A stretch of 12,615 bases of DNA, taken from positions 1 to 12,615 of the forward strand of contig DTUH01000131.1 of the NCBI GenBank assembly GCA_012964265.1. Reading direction: 5' to 3'. The position numbers and the translations under genes were made by a program. Positions 6,913-12,615 of the stretch are shown here, piece by piece. The notes under the pieces were generated by a model, which was not told where the DNA came from, did not search any database, and worked only from the letters and a program-made list of their open reading frames with translations. The DNA comes from Candidatus Lambdaproteobacteria bacterium. Lineage in GTDB: Bacteria; SAR324; NAC60-12. Position 1 is the stretch's first letter; every line of letters starts with the position of its first letter.

Positions 6913-7359
6913 ATGATTGATGATATGGAATTGAGCAGTTCTGATCAGGAATTGTTGACGGATGTGAACACGGCAATTGTGCGCTTCATCAAGTCGGATG
7001 AAACATTTCTGCAAATGGAACCGATGAACGCATACCGCAGAAGAATGGTGCATAAAATTGGAGCTGACTACAAACTTTCGTCTGAATCTACCGGTGATGG
7101 TGAAAACCGTTCTGTTCGTCTGTCTAAAACACCAGAGACCACAATTCCAGAAAATATTAATTCTCAAAGAGTTATAGACAGAGGTATAGAAATTTTTTAC
7201 GCAAAACCCGGTGCAGAAATTGTTTTACGTAAAGATGGCAGCTTTGGAGTTTCACTAAAAGAACGTGAAAGCAAGATCCTCGACCGACGTACTGTGGTGG
7301 ACGGAGAATTCCGTATTCGTGAAAATAAAATCATCTGTAAACAAGACAGCAACTGGTGA
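6913..7359 (+). CDS. R3H-domain single-stranded nucleic-acid-binding protein
   Basis: The segment around 33-72 is an R3H domain like the one at the end of Jag/KhpB: MEPMNAYRRRMVHKIGADY, then a SESTGDGENRSVRL stretch. The defining Arg43-x3-His47 is intact. R3H domains bind single-stranded RNA or DNA. Unlike Jag/KhpB (N-terminal Jag_N, KH, then R3H), this 148-residue protein has only about 30 residues before the R3H and a 75-residue C-terminal part of unknown fold, basic and beta-rich in appearance. No membrane segment is seen. It overlaps the next gene, mrnC, by the four bases GTGA, so the two are translationally coupled. That pairing suggests an RNA-related role, but the exact function is unknown. 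The ATG at 6913 has no ribosome-binding site; an in-frame ATG at 6925 is an alternative. Confidence 0.8.
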   Translation: MIDDMELSSSDQELLTDVNTAIVRFIKSDETFLQMEPMNAYRRRMVHKIGADYKLSSESTGDGENRSVRLSKTPETTIPENINSQRVIDRGIEIFYAKPGAEIVLRKDGSFGVSLKERESKILDRRTVVDGEFRIRENKIICKQDSNW

Positions 7360-7808
7360 ACACAACACATTTTAAAGCAGAACCTATAATTCCTGTAAAA
7401 GAGCATTCGTCTTTTTCTTTAGCTTATTTAGGAGACGCTTTTTTTGAATTGTGGTGCCGCCAAAAGATTTTGCAACGTGTACAAAATCGAAGACTCGTTC
7501 ACCAACACGTAGTTCAATGGGTCCGCTGCCAAACCCAGGCTCAGCTCGCGAAGCTGATAGAACCTCACCTGACAGTCGAAGAAGGAAATATTTTCCGCTT
7601 GGGGCGCAACGGGAAAACCATTTCTCCTCCAAAACATGCAACTATACGGGAATATCGTGCAGCAACCGGATTCGAGTGTTTGGTTGGCTACTGGTATTTG
7701 GAAAAGCAGATAATTCGTTTTGAAGAAATGATGAATCAGGCAGAGGTGCTGGAGTATCTGGAGTTAGTCCTGCCTGAGTGCAAAATCTCATTCACAAACG
7801 CGGCTTAA
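7356..7808 (+). CDS. mrnC: Mini-ribonuclease III (MrnC-like)
   Basis: Mini-III is an RNase III catalytic domain without a double-stranded-RNA-binding domain; in Bacillus subtilis it matures the ends of 23S rRNA in the ribosome. The 150-residue length is close to the family norm. Signature elements are FSLAYLGDAFFELWCR (20-35) with Asp27 in the GDA metal-site motif. Others are the basic stretch RLGRNGKTISPPKHATIREYRAAT within 81-104 (in two runs, RLGRNGK and PPKHATIREYRAAT) and TGFECLVGYWYLEK (104-117) with the catalytic Glu107. The start is GTG, its last two bases shared with the TGA stop of the upstream R3H gene, so expression should be coupled. Mini-III is best known in Firmicutes, cyanobacteria and plastids; in a Gram-negative of this type it is less usual. 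The active site looks complete. Confidence 0.88.
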   Translation: MNTTHFKAEPIIPVKEHSSFSLAYLGDAFFELWCRQKILQRVQNRRLVHQHVVQWVRCQTQAQLAKLIEPHLTVEEGNIFRLGRNGKTISPPKHATIREYRAATGFECLVGYWYLEKQIIRFEEMMNQAEVLEYLELVLPECKISFTNAA

Positions 7809-7896
7809 AAATATTTTTTAATTAAATATCTTTCTTCTGTAACATAAGATTAATTATATCAATGTATTGAGAATTTATATTTGGAAATGGGAAAAG

Positions 7897-8166
7897 ATGA
7901 TTTGGCTATTTATGTTTTTGATAATCGTAATATCTGTCGTAGCAATTGCTTATCCTCTTTTTTGGAGTAAACTACAGAGCTATGAACTTCCAGGTATTAC
8001 TGAGTTGGATTTTAGTCAAGCAGATTCCTGGCTTTCTGCATTAAGTGATTTAGAAGATGATTTTGCGTTAGGACGACTGTCAAAGCCTGATTATCAGCAA
8101 CAAAAAATATTTCTTCAGCGTGGATATTTGGAATGGCAGAAGAATTCCGAAAATACTAGGTACTGA
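7897..8166 (+). CDS. Small membrane-anchored protein resembling the N-terminus of CcmI
   Basis: The product, 89 residues from the ATG at 7897, has one N-terminal membrane helix (about 2-20). A short helical cytosolic or periplasmic part follows, with the motif ALSDLEDDFALGRLSKPDY followed by an aromatic, Glu/Lys-rich helix. The pattern L-x-D-L-E-x-D-F-x-x-G-R/K-L-S-x-x-D-Y is typical of the N-terminal region of the cytochrome c biogenesis protein CcmI and related short proteins. CcmI itself has a large TPR domain, which is absent. A TTG at 7867 opens the same frame and would add ten residues (with Trp and Lys) before the helix; the ATG has a weak purine-rich GGGAAAAG before it. No ccm genes are adjacent, so the function is a guess from the motif. 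Confidence 0.65.
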   Translation: MIWLFMFLIIVISVVAIAYPLFWSKLQSYELPGITELDFSQADSWLSALSDLEDDFALGRLSKPDYQQQKIFLQRGYLEWQKNSENTRY

Positions 8167-8179
8167 ACTCTGAGTTCAG
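8163..8179. terminator. Short hairpin between convergent genes
   Basis: CTGAACT (8163-8169) and AGTTCAG (8173-8179) form a perfect 7-base stem with a 3-base loop. It overlaps the stop of the CcmI-like gene and lies 8 bases beyond the carB stop on the opposite strand. Flanking sequence is AT-rich but lacks a clear T run. It may be a weak shared terminator. Confidence 0.4.
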
Positions 8180-8186
8180 AATATAT

Positions 8187-11100
8187 TTAGTTAGGTAGTT
8201 TCAGCGGCTGAAAGTTGAGTTTTTTACCGGAATCGGTTGCAACTAATGCGCGTGCTAAATTGAGCGTTCCTTCCACAGTTGTGAAATAAGGCAGGTTATG
8301 CAAAAGAGCCACTCTCCGAATATGTGTTGAATCTATCGATCGTTTTCTAGGTCGGGTAGTGTTAACAATCAGTGCCACCTCTTTGCGGTCAAGGTAGTCA
8401 AAAATGTTTCCCTCTTCTTTGCGGTTCAAGCTGGTTTTTTCAAGATTAGTTACACCTGCGTTTTCCAGTACTTTATAAGTTCCTGCTGTTGCTAAAATTT
8501 TTCGTCCTGCTTTCTGAAATTCAAATGCCGCAGGAATTATTCCCTGCTTGTCACGATCTGTAACTCCGATAAATACGTGACCTTGCTTTATTTCTGATTG
8601 ATAGGCCGCAATTTGGGCTTTAATGAAAGCTTCTTCCAGGTTCTTACCACGTCCCATCACTTCACCTGTTGACTTCATTTCAGGACCAAGTTCTGTATCT
8701 GCTCCGGCAAAACTGACAAAAGGGAATACTGTTTCCTTAACCGAAACGGTTTCCGGCACCTCATATGAAAATCCAATTTCACTTAAATTAAGTCCGAGCA
8801 TCAGCCATGTTGCATATTTTGCCAAGGGGTGACCAATGGCTTTGCTGACAAACGGAACTGTCCTTGAAGACCGCGGATTAACTTCAATCAGAAAAATCTC
8901 ATCATCTTTGACAGCAAATTGGATATTCATTAAACCTTTCACCTGAAGTTCTTTGGCCAAGGCTTTACCTTGCTCTTCCAATCTGCGCAACACATCAGAA
9001 GTCAGGTTTTGTGGCGGCAAAATACAGGCACTGTCACCAGAATGAATCCCCGCGCGTTCTACGTGTTCCAAGATTCCACCCAATTCCGAATTAATACCGT
9101 CACCAAGCAGGTCCATATCAATTTCAACAGCACCCTGCAAAAATTGGTCTATCAAAACAGGATGTTCCGGAGAAACCTGGATTGCTTCTTTAAAATATTC
9201 TGCGAGCTGAATTTTTGATTCTGCAACCATCATCGCTCGTCCTCCAAGGACATAAGAGGGACGTACCAGAATTGGATAACTTATCTTAGCAGCAATTTTT
9301 TCTGCATCCTGAAGTGAACGTGCCAACCCATTACGTGGTTGTTTCAGCTTCAGTTTTTTCAACATGGCGGCAAATTTTTCCCTATCTTCAGCACGGTCAA
9401 TACTTTCGAAAGGTGTACCGAGCAGACGAATCCCCGCGTCATTGAGTTGTTTTGCCAGTTTAAGCGGTGTTTGCCCTCCGAGTTGTACAATGACACCAAT
9501 AGGCCGTTCCAGATCGATAACATGCATTACATCTTCAAATGTGATCGGCTCAAAATAAAGTCGATCTGAAGTATCATAATCGGTACTTACAGTTTCCGGA
9601 TTACAGTTTAGCATTATCGCCTCATACCCAAGTTCCTGAACTGCCCTTGCCGCATGAACACAACAATAATCAAACTCAATCCCTTGACCGATACGGTTAG
9701 GGCCTGAACCCAAAATTAGGACTTTTGCTGTTTCTGTGGGAAGCGACTCATTTTCTTCCCCATAGGTGGAATAATAATAAGGTGTTTCTGACGCAAATTC
9801 AGCAGCGCAGGTATCCACTTGTTTGAAAACTGGCAGCACATTCCATTCATAGCGCATATTATAAATTCGGCTTTCTGCCACTTTCAGTAATTCTGCAATG
9901 CGTTGATCAGAAAATCCCAACCTTTTCCAATTCCTCAATTTAACAGGTGAAATTTCTGAAATGTCGCTTTGCAGGATAACTTCTTCTTCTTCAACCAAGC
10001 TCCGGATTTGCCACAAAAACCAGGGATCGATTCCGGTAAGTCTATAAAGAGCCTCATCCGTCCAGCCTAGCCTCATTGCATCAGCAACATACCAGATTCG
10101 GTTGCTGCTGACTGTTTGAAGTTGTTCATCCAAAATCTCTTCCGGAGTTTTATAATCATCCGCATAATCCGGAGGGTTTAGTCCAGTATGTCCAGTTTCC
10201 AGTGATCGCAAAGCTTTTTGAAAAGATTCCCGAAATGTCCGGCCAATGGCCATAACTTCCCCAACAGACTGCATCTGCGTGCCGAGACGATTTTCAGACA
10301 TGGGAAATTTTTCAAAAGCAAACCTAGGAATTTTTGTCACTACATAATCAATAGACGGTTCAAAGGAGGCTGGCGTTTTTTTTGTAATGTCGTTCGGAAT
10401 TTCGTCCAGCGTATAACCAATTGCTAATTTCGTAGCAATTTTTGCAATTGGGAATCCGGTGGCTTTTGAAGCAAGTGCCGAACTACGGGAAACTCTTGGA
10501 TTCATTTCAATCACAAGAATTTTTCCATCTACCGGATTCACTGCAAATTGTACGTTTGAACCTCCAGTATCAACACCAATTTCCCTCATGATTTTGATCG
10601 ACATATCGCGGAGATTTTGGTATTCCCAATCAGTCAGTGTCTGTGCAGGAGCAACGGTGATACTGTCGCCGGTATGTACGCCCATTGGGTCGAGATTTTC
10701 AATTGAACAAATAATGACAACGTTATCTTTATGATCACGCATGACTTCAAGCTCGTATTCTTTCCAGCCAATAATTGATTGCTCAACCAATACCTCATTG
10801 GTTGGGGAAAGTGCTAAACCACGCGAGACGATACTTGTTAATTCTTCTAGATTACGGGCAATTCCACCTCCTGCCCCTCCTAAAGTAAAAGAAGGTCTGA
10901 TAATGAATGGAAATGGATGGGCTTCTGCTAAAGTCGATACTTCATCAAGAGAATGCACAATTGTACTGGTTGGCATTTCAACCCCAATTTTTTTCATCGC
11001 TTCCCGGAACAATTCACGATTTTCAGCCTTGTTAATTGCATCAATGGAAGCGCCGATCAACTCCACACCAAATCTTTTCAGCACACCCTGTTCATGAAGT

Positions 11101-11402
11101 TGAATTGCCATATTGAGCGCAGTCTGACCTCCCATGGTGGGCAAGATCACATCGGGTTTTTCCTGTTCAATTATCGATTCCAGAGTTTTAAGGGTAATGG
11201 GTTCTACATATGTTGCGTCCACCAGTCCAGGATCTGTCATGATTGTGGCAGGATTGCTGTTGATCAATACAACGCGGTAGCCCTCTTCTTTGAGAGCTTT
11301 ACAGGCTTGAGTACCACTGTAATCAAATTCGCAGGCTTGTCCAATCACGATGGGACCGGATCCTATTAGTAATACAGTTTTTATATCGCTACGTTTAGGC
11401 AT
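8187..11402 (-). CDS. carB: Carbamoyl-phosphate synthase large chain
   Basis: CarB uses two ATP, bicarbonate and ammonia (from the CarA glutaminase subunit) to make carbamoyl phosphate for pyrimidine and arginine synthesis. From the ATG at 11402 it is 1071 residues, as usual. The two homologous halves are clear: LLIGSGPIVIGQACEFDYSG at the start and ILGSGPNRIGQGIEFDY near 563. Each begins an ATP-grasp synthetase unit, with an oligomerisation region between and an MGS-like regulatory domain from about 930. From this ATG, Arg129, Arg169, Glu299, Asn301 and Arg303 fall exactly at the E. coli numbers, which is why I chose it. A TTG at 11435 would add 11 residues and overlap the upstream gene by 10 bases. 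carA is not in the window. It follows the DUF218 gene by 23 bases, probably as an operon. Confidence 0.96.
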   Translation of the reverse strand: MPKRSDIKTVLLIGSGPIVIGQACEFDYSGTQACKALKEEGYRVVLINSNPATIMTDPGLVDATYVEPITLKTLESIIEQEKPDVILPTMGGQTALNMAIQLHEQGVLKRFGVELIGASIDAINKAENRELFREAMKKIGVEMPTSTIVHSLDEVSTLAEAHPFPFIIRPSFTLGGAGGGIARNLEELTSIVSRGLALSPTNEVLVEQSIIGWKEYELEVMRDHKDNVVIICSIENLDPMGVHTGDSITVAPAQTLTDWEYQNLRDMSIKIMREIGVDTGGSNVQFAVNPVDGKILVIEMNPRVSRSSALASKATGFPIAKIATKLAIGYTLDEIPNDITKKTPASFEPSIDYVVTKIPRFAFEKFPMSENRLGTQMQSVGEVMAIGRTFRESFQKALRSLETGHTGLNPPDYADDYKTPEEILDEQLQTVSSNRIWYVADAMRLGWTDEALYRLTGIDPWFLWQIRSLVEEEEVILQSDISEISPVKLRNWKRLGFSDQRIAELLKVAESRIYNMRYEWNVLPVFKQVDTCAAEFASETPYYYSTYGEENESLPTETAKVLILGSGPNRIGQGIEFDYCCVHAARAVQELGYEAIMLNCNPETVSTDYDTSDRLYFEPITFEDVMHVIDLERPIGVIVQLGGQTPLKLAKQLNDAGIRLLGTPFESIDRAEDREKFAAMLKKLKLKQPRNGLARSLQDAEKIAAKISYPILVRPSYVLGGRAMMVAESKIQLAEYFKEAIQVSPEHPVLIDQFLQGAVEIDMDLLGDGINSELGGILEHVERAGIHSGDSACILPPQNLTSDVLRRLEEQGKALAKELQVKGLMNIQFAVKDDEIFLIEVNPRSSRTVPFVSKAIGHPLAKYATWLMLGLNLSEIGFSYEVPETVSVKETVFPFVSFAGADTELGPEMKSTGEVMGRGKNLEEAFIKAQIAAYQSEIKQGHVFIGVTDRDKQGIIPAAFEFQKAGRKILATAGTYKVLENAGVTNLEKTSLNRKEEGNIFDYLDRKEVALIVNTTRPRKRSIDSTHIRRVALLHNLPYFTTVEGTLNLARALVATDSGKKLNFQPLKLPN

Positions 11403-11425
11403 AATTTTGGGATGAGATTTTCCGC

Positions 11426-12175
11426 TTATATCCAACCTGATAACTTATAACTCAGCAACCCAAAATATTCGTGTGCAATTGTCTGGATACGATTAAAATT
11501 TGCCCAGTCAAAGTGGCGCCACCAGGGGATTGAATCTTTGGGATACGACTTGTTTGCCGCAAAGGCATAGGCCTTAATTCCTAATTTTTCAAAAACAGAA
11601 ACGAGACGAAATAAATGGTAATCATGAGAAACCAGCAGAACAGATTTTAATTCTAAACGATTCAATATTTTTAAGGTCTCTATTCCATTTCCATATGTAT
11701 CTGCTGAATGATTTTCGATGATAATGTTATCAGAAGGAACTCCCATTCCTCTGAGAATAATGGCCATCCCTTTAATGTTTACCGGAGGAAGATACGGATC
11801 AGTTACACCGCCGGTAATAATAACAATGGGTGCCACCCCTTCTAAATATAATCTGGCCGCCGCGTGAGCTCTCAAGGCTGAGCCTGGCGATGGTGCTCCC
11901 GATCCATGAACTCCGGCAGAGGCCACAACGATCGCATCACTGAAATGTTTTCCACTTTTTGGCGTCAAATATTTTAGAGGAAAGTAAATTGCTTGAAAAA
12001 ACAGTGTGTTGCTTCCAAGCAAAAGGATAATCCAGCTTCCTAACAAAATGCGAAATGCAAGTTTTAGATAATGCCTATGTCGAAACAACAAGATCAGAGC
12101 AATTGATAATAAAGTCAAAAGGAACAAAGGTCCAAACACAATATCTTCAAAAATAAACTTCAAAGGACGTTCCAT
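11426..12175 (-). CDS. DUF218 (YdcF/ElyC/SanA-like) membrane protein
   Basis: This 249-residue protein has two N-terminal membrane helices (about 14-31 and 39-60). A DUF218 domain follows, from about 79 to 235. Domain landmarks are DAIVVASAG (80-88), a SPGSALRAHAAARLYLEG segment (96-113), IVIITGGVTDPYL (117-129), the ENHSADTYGNG motif (154-164), and LLVSHDYHLFR (180-190). E. coli relatives ElyC and SanA act in envelope integrity and cell-wall precursor metabolism; YdcF binds SAM. No enzymatic activity can be assigned from sequence. The architecture of two membrane helices plus DUF218 is closest to ElyC. The ATG has no Shine-Dalgarno sequence. It is followed by carB after 23 bases, so the two are likely co-transcribed, but a functional link is not obvious. 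Confidence 0.87.
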   Translation of the reverse strand: MERPLKFIFEDIVFGPLFLLTLLSIALILLFRHRHYLKLAFRILLGSWIILLLGSNTLFFQAIYFPLKYLTPKSGKHFSDAIVVASAGVHGSGAPSPGSALRAHAAARLYLEGVAPIVIITGGVTDPYLPPVNIKGMAIILRGMGVPSDNIIIENHSADTYGNGIETLKILNRLELKSVLLVSHDYHLFRLVSVFEKLGIKAYAFAANKSYPKDSIPWWRHFDWANFNRIQTIAHEYFGLLSYKLSGWI

Positions 12176-12221
12176 TATGATTAACTAAATAAGATAGAGG
12201 TTTGATTTGATTTAAGATTTA

Positions 12222-12270
12222 TTTGAGTAAAAGAAACACTTTTTGACCTCGAACTGAGGTATTACTCAAA
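12222..12270. repeat. Nested inverted repeats in the spacer before the DUF218 gene
   Basis: An outer pair TTTGAGTAA (12222-12230) and TTACTCAAA (12262-12270) is a perfect 9-base inverted repeat. Inside it ACCTC (12246-12250) and GAGGT (12256-12260) pair around the loop GAACT. On the minus strand it lies downstream of the partial gene ending at 12320 and upstream of the DUF218 gene. It could be a terminator, an operator or an RNA element; no T tract is adjacent. Confidence 0.4.
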
Positions 12271-12319
12271 CTCGTTATTACTTGATTTATTTTTACAAAT
12301 TGGCAGAATTCCGCACCCT

Positions 12320-12577
12320 TCACGATTTCTCTGTGAGCTTTTTGGAAGATTTTTTGTCAGTACTCATATTAATTTTTTCCATTAGATTCAATGATCCTTC
12401 GTAGGATCTCTTAATGATTTGGCTGCCTCTGCCAACACCCCTTTCAATATTTAATTTTTTGAGGCAGATTCTCAACTCCTTAAGTTCTTCAACAGTATTT
12501 GGATCTATTAATTCTACACATTTTTGAGGTGCTTCTTCTTGAGCAAAGGCCTTCCCATTTTCCACAAATTTTACAAA
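12320..12577 (-). CDS. Partial unrecognised protein, N-terminus lost at the terminal foldback
   Basis: I do not recognise this family. The minus-strand frame ending at 12320 is open back to the end of the window. An internal GTG at 12565 would give 81 residues with no convincing ribosome-binding site. Around 12540 the reading GKAFAQEEAPQ contains an AFA motif that could be a signal-peptidase site, though no hydrophobic core precedes it. The rest has two Cys, a Glu/Leu-rich helical stretch around VEELKELRICLKKL, and a basic Lys/Ser-rich tail. Bases 12578-12615 are a reverse-complement copy of the gene's own 12463-12500 stretch, so anything upstream of 12577 in this frame is probably not native. 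It is probably a small secreted protein, but this is uncertain. Confidence 0.45.
   Translation of the reverse strand, partial: FVKFVENGKAFAQEEAPQKCVELIDPNTVEELKELRICLKKLNIERGVGRGSQIIKRSYEGSLNLMEKINMSTDKKSSKKLTEKS
12463..12500 (+). repeat. Left arm of a perfect 38-base inverted repeat
   Basis: This stretch, coding on the minus strand for part of the unrecognised protein (NTVEELKELRIC), is repeated exactly as its reverse complement at 12578-12615. The arms are separated by 77 bases. Confidence 0.97.
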
Positions 12578-12615
12578 AAATACTGTTGAAGAACTTAAGG
12601 AGTTGAGAATCTGCC
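12578..12615 (-). repeat. Right arm of the 38-base inverted repeat, running to the window end
   Basis: All 38 bases match the reverse complement of 12463-12500, and the match stops at 12577/12501. The other limit is the end of the sequence, so the true arm may be longer. Its position at the very edge points to a foldback chimera from amplification or assembly. Confidence 0.97.

Noticed and set aside
7809..7866. AT-only hairpin after mrnC as a terminator
   Set aside because: The stem contains no GC pairs and would be unstable, so I could not support it.
9339..11369. Long open frames on the plus strand opposite carB
   Set aside because: They lie wholly inside a certain gene, show no family motifs, and are antisense shadows.
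11403..11435. TTG start for carB giving an 11-residue N-terminal extension
   Set aside because: The ATG at 11402 puts key residues exactly at the E. coli numbering and gives the standard N-terminus MPKRSDIK; the extension also overlaps the DUF218 gene.
1..12615. tRNA genes, CRISPR arrays, insertion sequences, phage genes or defence systems
   Set aside because: No cloverleaf, regularly spaced repeats, transposase or integrase motifs, or defence-family proteins were seen on either strand.

Overview
The window appears to come from a Gram-negative, flagellate bacterium of broadly proteobacterial (delta-like) type. Evidence for this is a Tol-Pal envelope system, a Tat translocase subunit, the flagellar switch protein FliN, the C5 (glutamate-1-semialdehyde) route to haem, a LonA protease and a bacterial two-domain CarB. 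GC content is moderate to low and several spacers are very AT-rich. A marine SAR324-like or other deltaproteobacterial-type lineage would fit, but this is an impression of style and not a placement. All identified genes are chromosomal housekeeping genes. I see no insertion sequence, prophage, CRISPR array, tRNA, rRNA or defence cassette.

Layout: (1) 1-1542, plus strand: the C-terminal part of pal, then tolQ and tolR, which overlap by 26 bases. (2) 1552-1749, minus strand: tatA, converging on tolR, with a good candidate promoter in the tatA/fliN divergent spacer. (3) 1892-2188, plus strand: a short solitary fliN ending in a hairpin. (4) 2240-3523, minus strand: hemL. (5) 3660-3980, plus strand: a small unrecognised lipoprotein behind an extended -10 promoter. 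(6) 3981-4312: an AT-rich leader with no gene, then lon (4313-6775), which has the only near-perfect Shine-Dalgarno sequence in the window. (7) 6913-7808, plus strand: an R3H-domain protein joined by a GTGA stop/start overlap to a Mini-RNase III (mrnC). The first gene has an extended -10 placed so that its transcript may be leaderless. (8) 7897-8166, plus strand: a small membrane-anchored CcmI-like protein. (9) 8187-12175, minus strand: a DUF218 (YdcF/SanA-like) membrane protein followed by carB. (10) 12320-12615: a partial unrecognised gene that runs into a perfect 38-base inverted repeat at the very end of the window.

Functionally, pal-tolQ-tolR is an envelope-constriction module in an unusual order, with no tolA or tolB in view. 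The R3H/Mini-III pair is a plausible RNA-processing operon. The other genes look like single-gene or two-gene transcription units. The terminal inverted repeat looks most like a foldback (amplification or assembly chimera), so sequence beyond about 12577 should not be trusted as native. I found no convincing undescribed system. The best leads are the R3H/Mini-III pair, its predicted leaderless start, and the small unassigned proteins.
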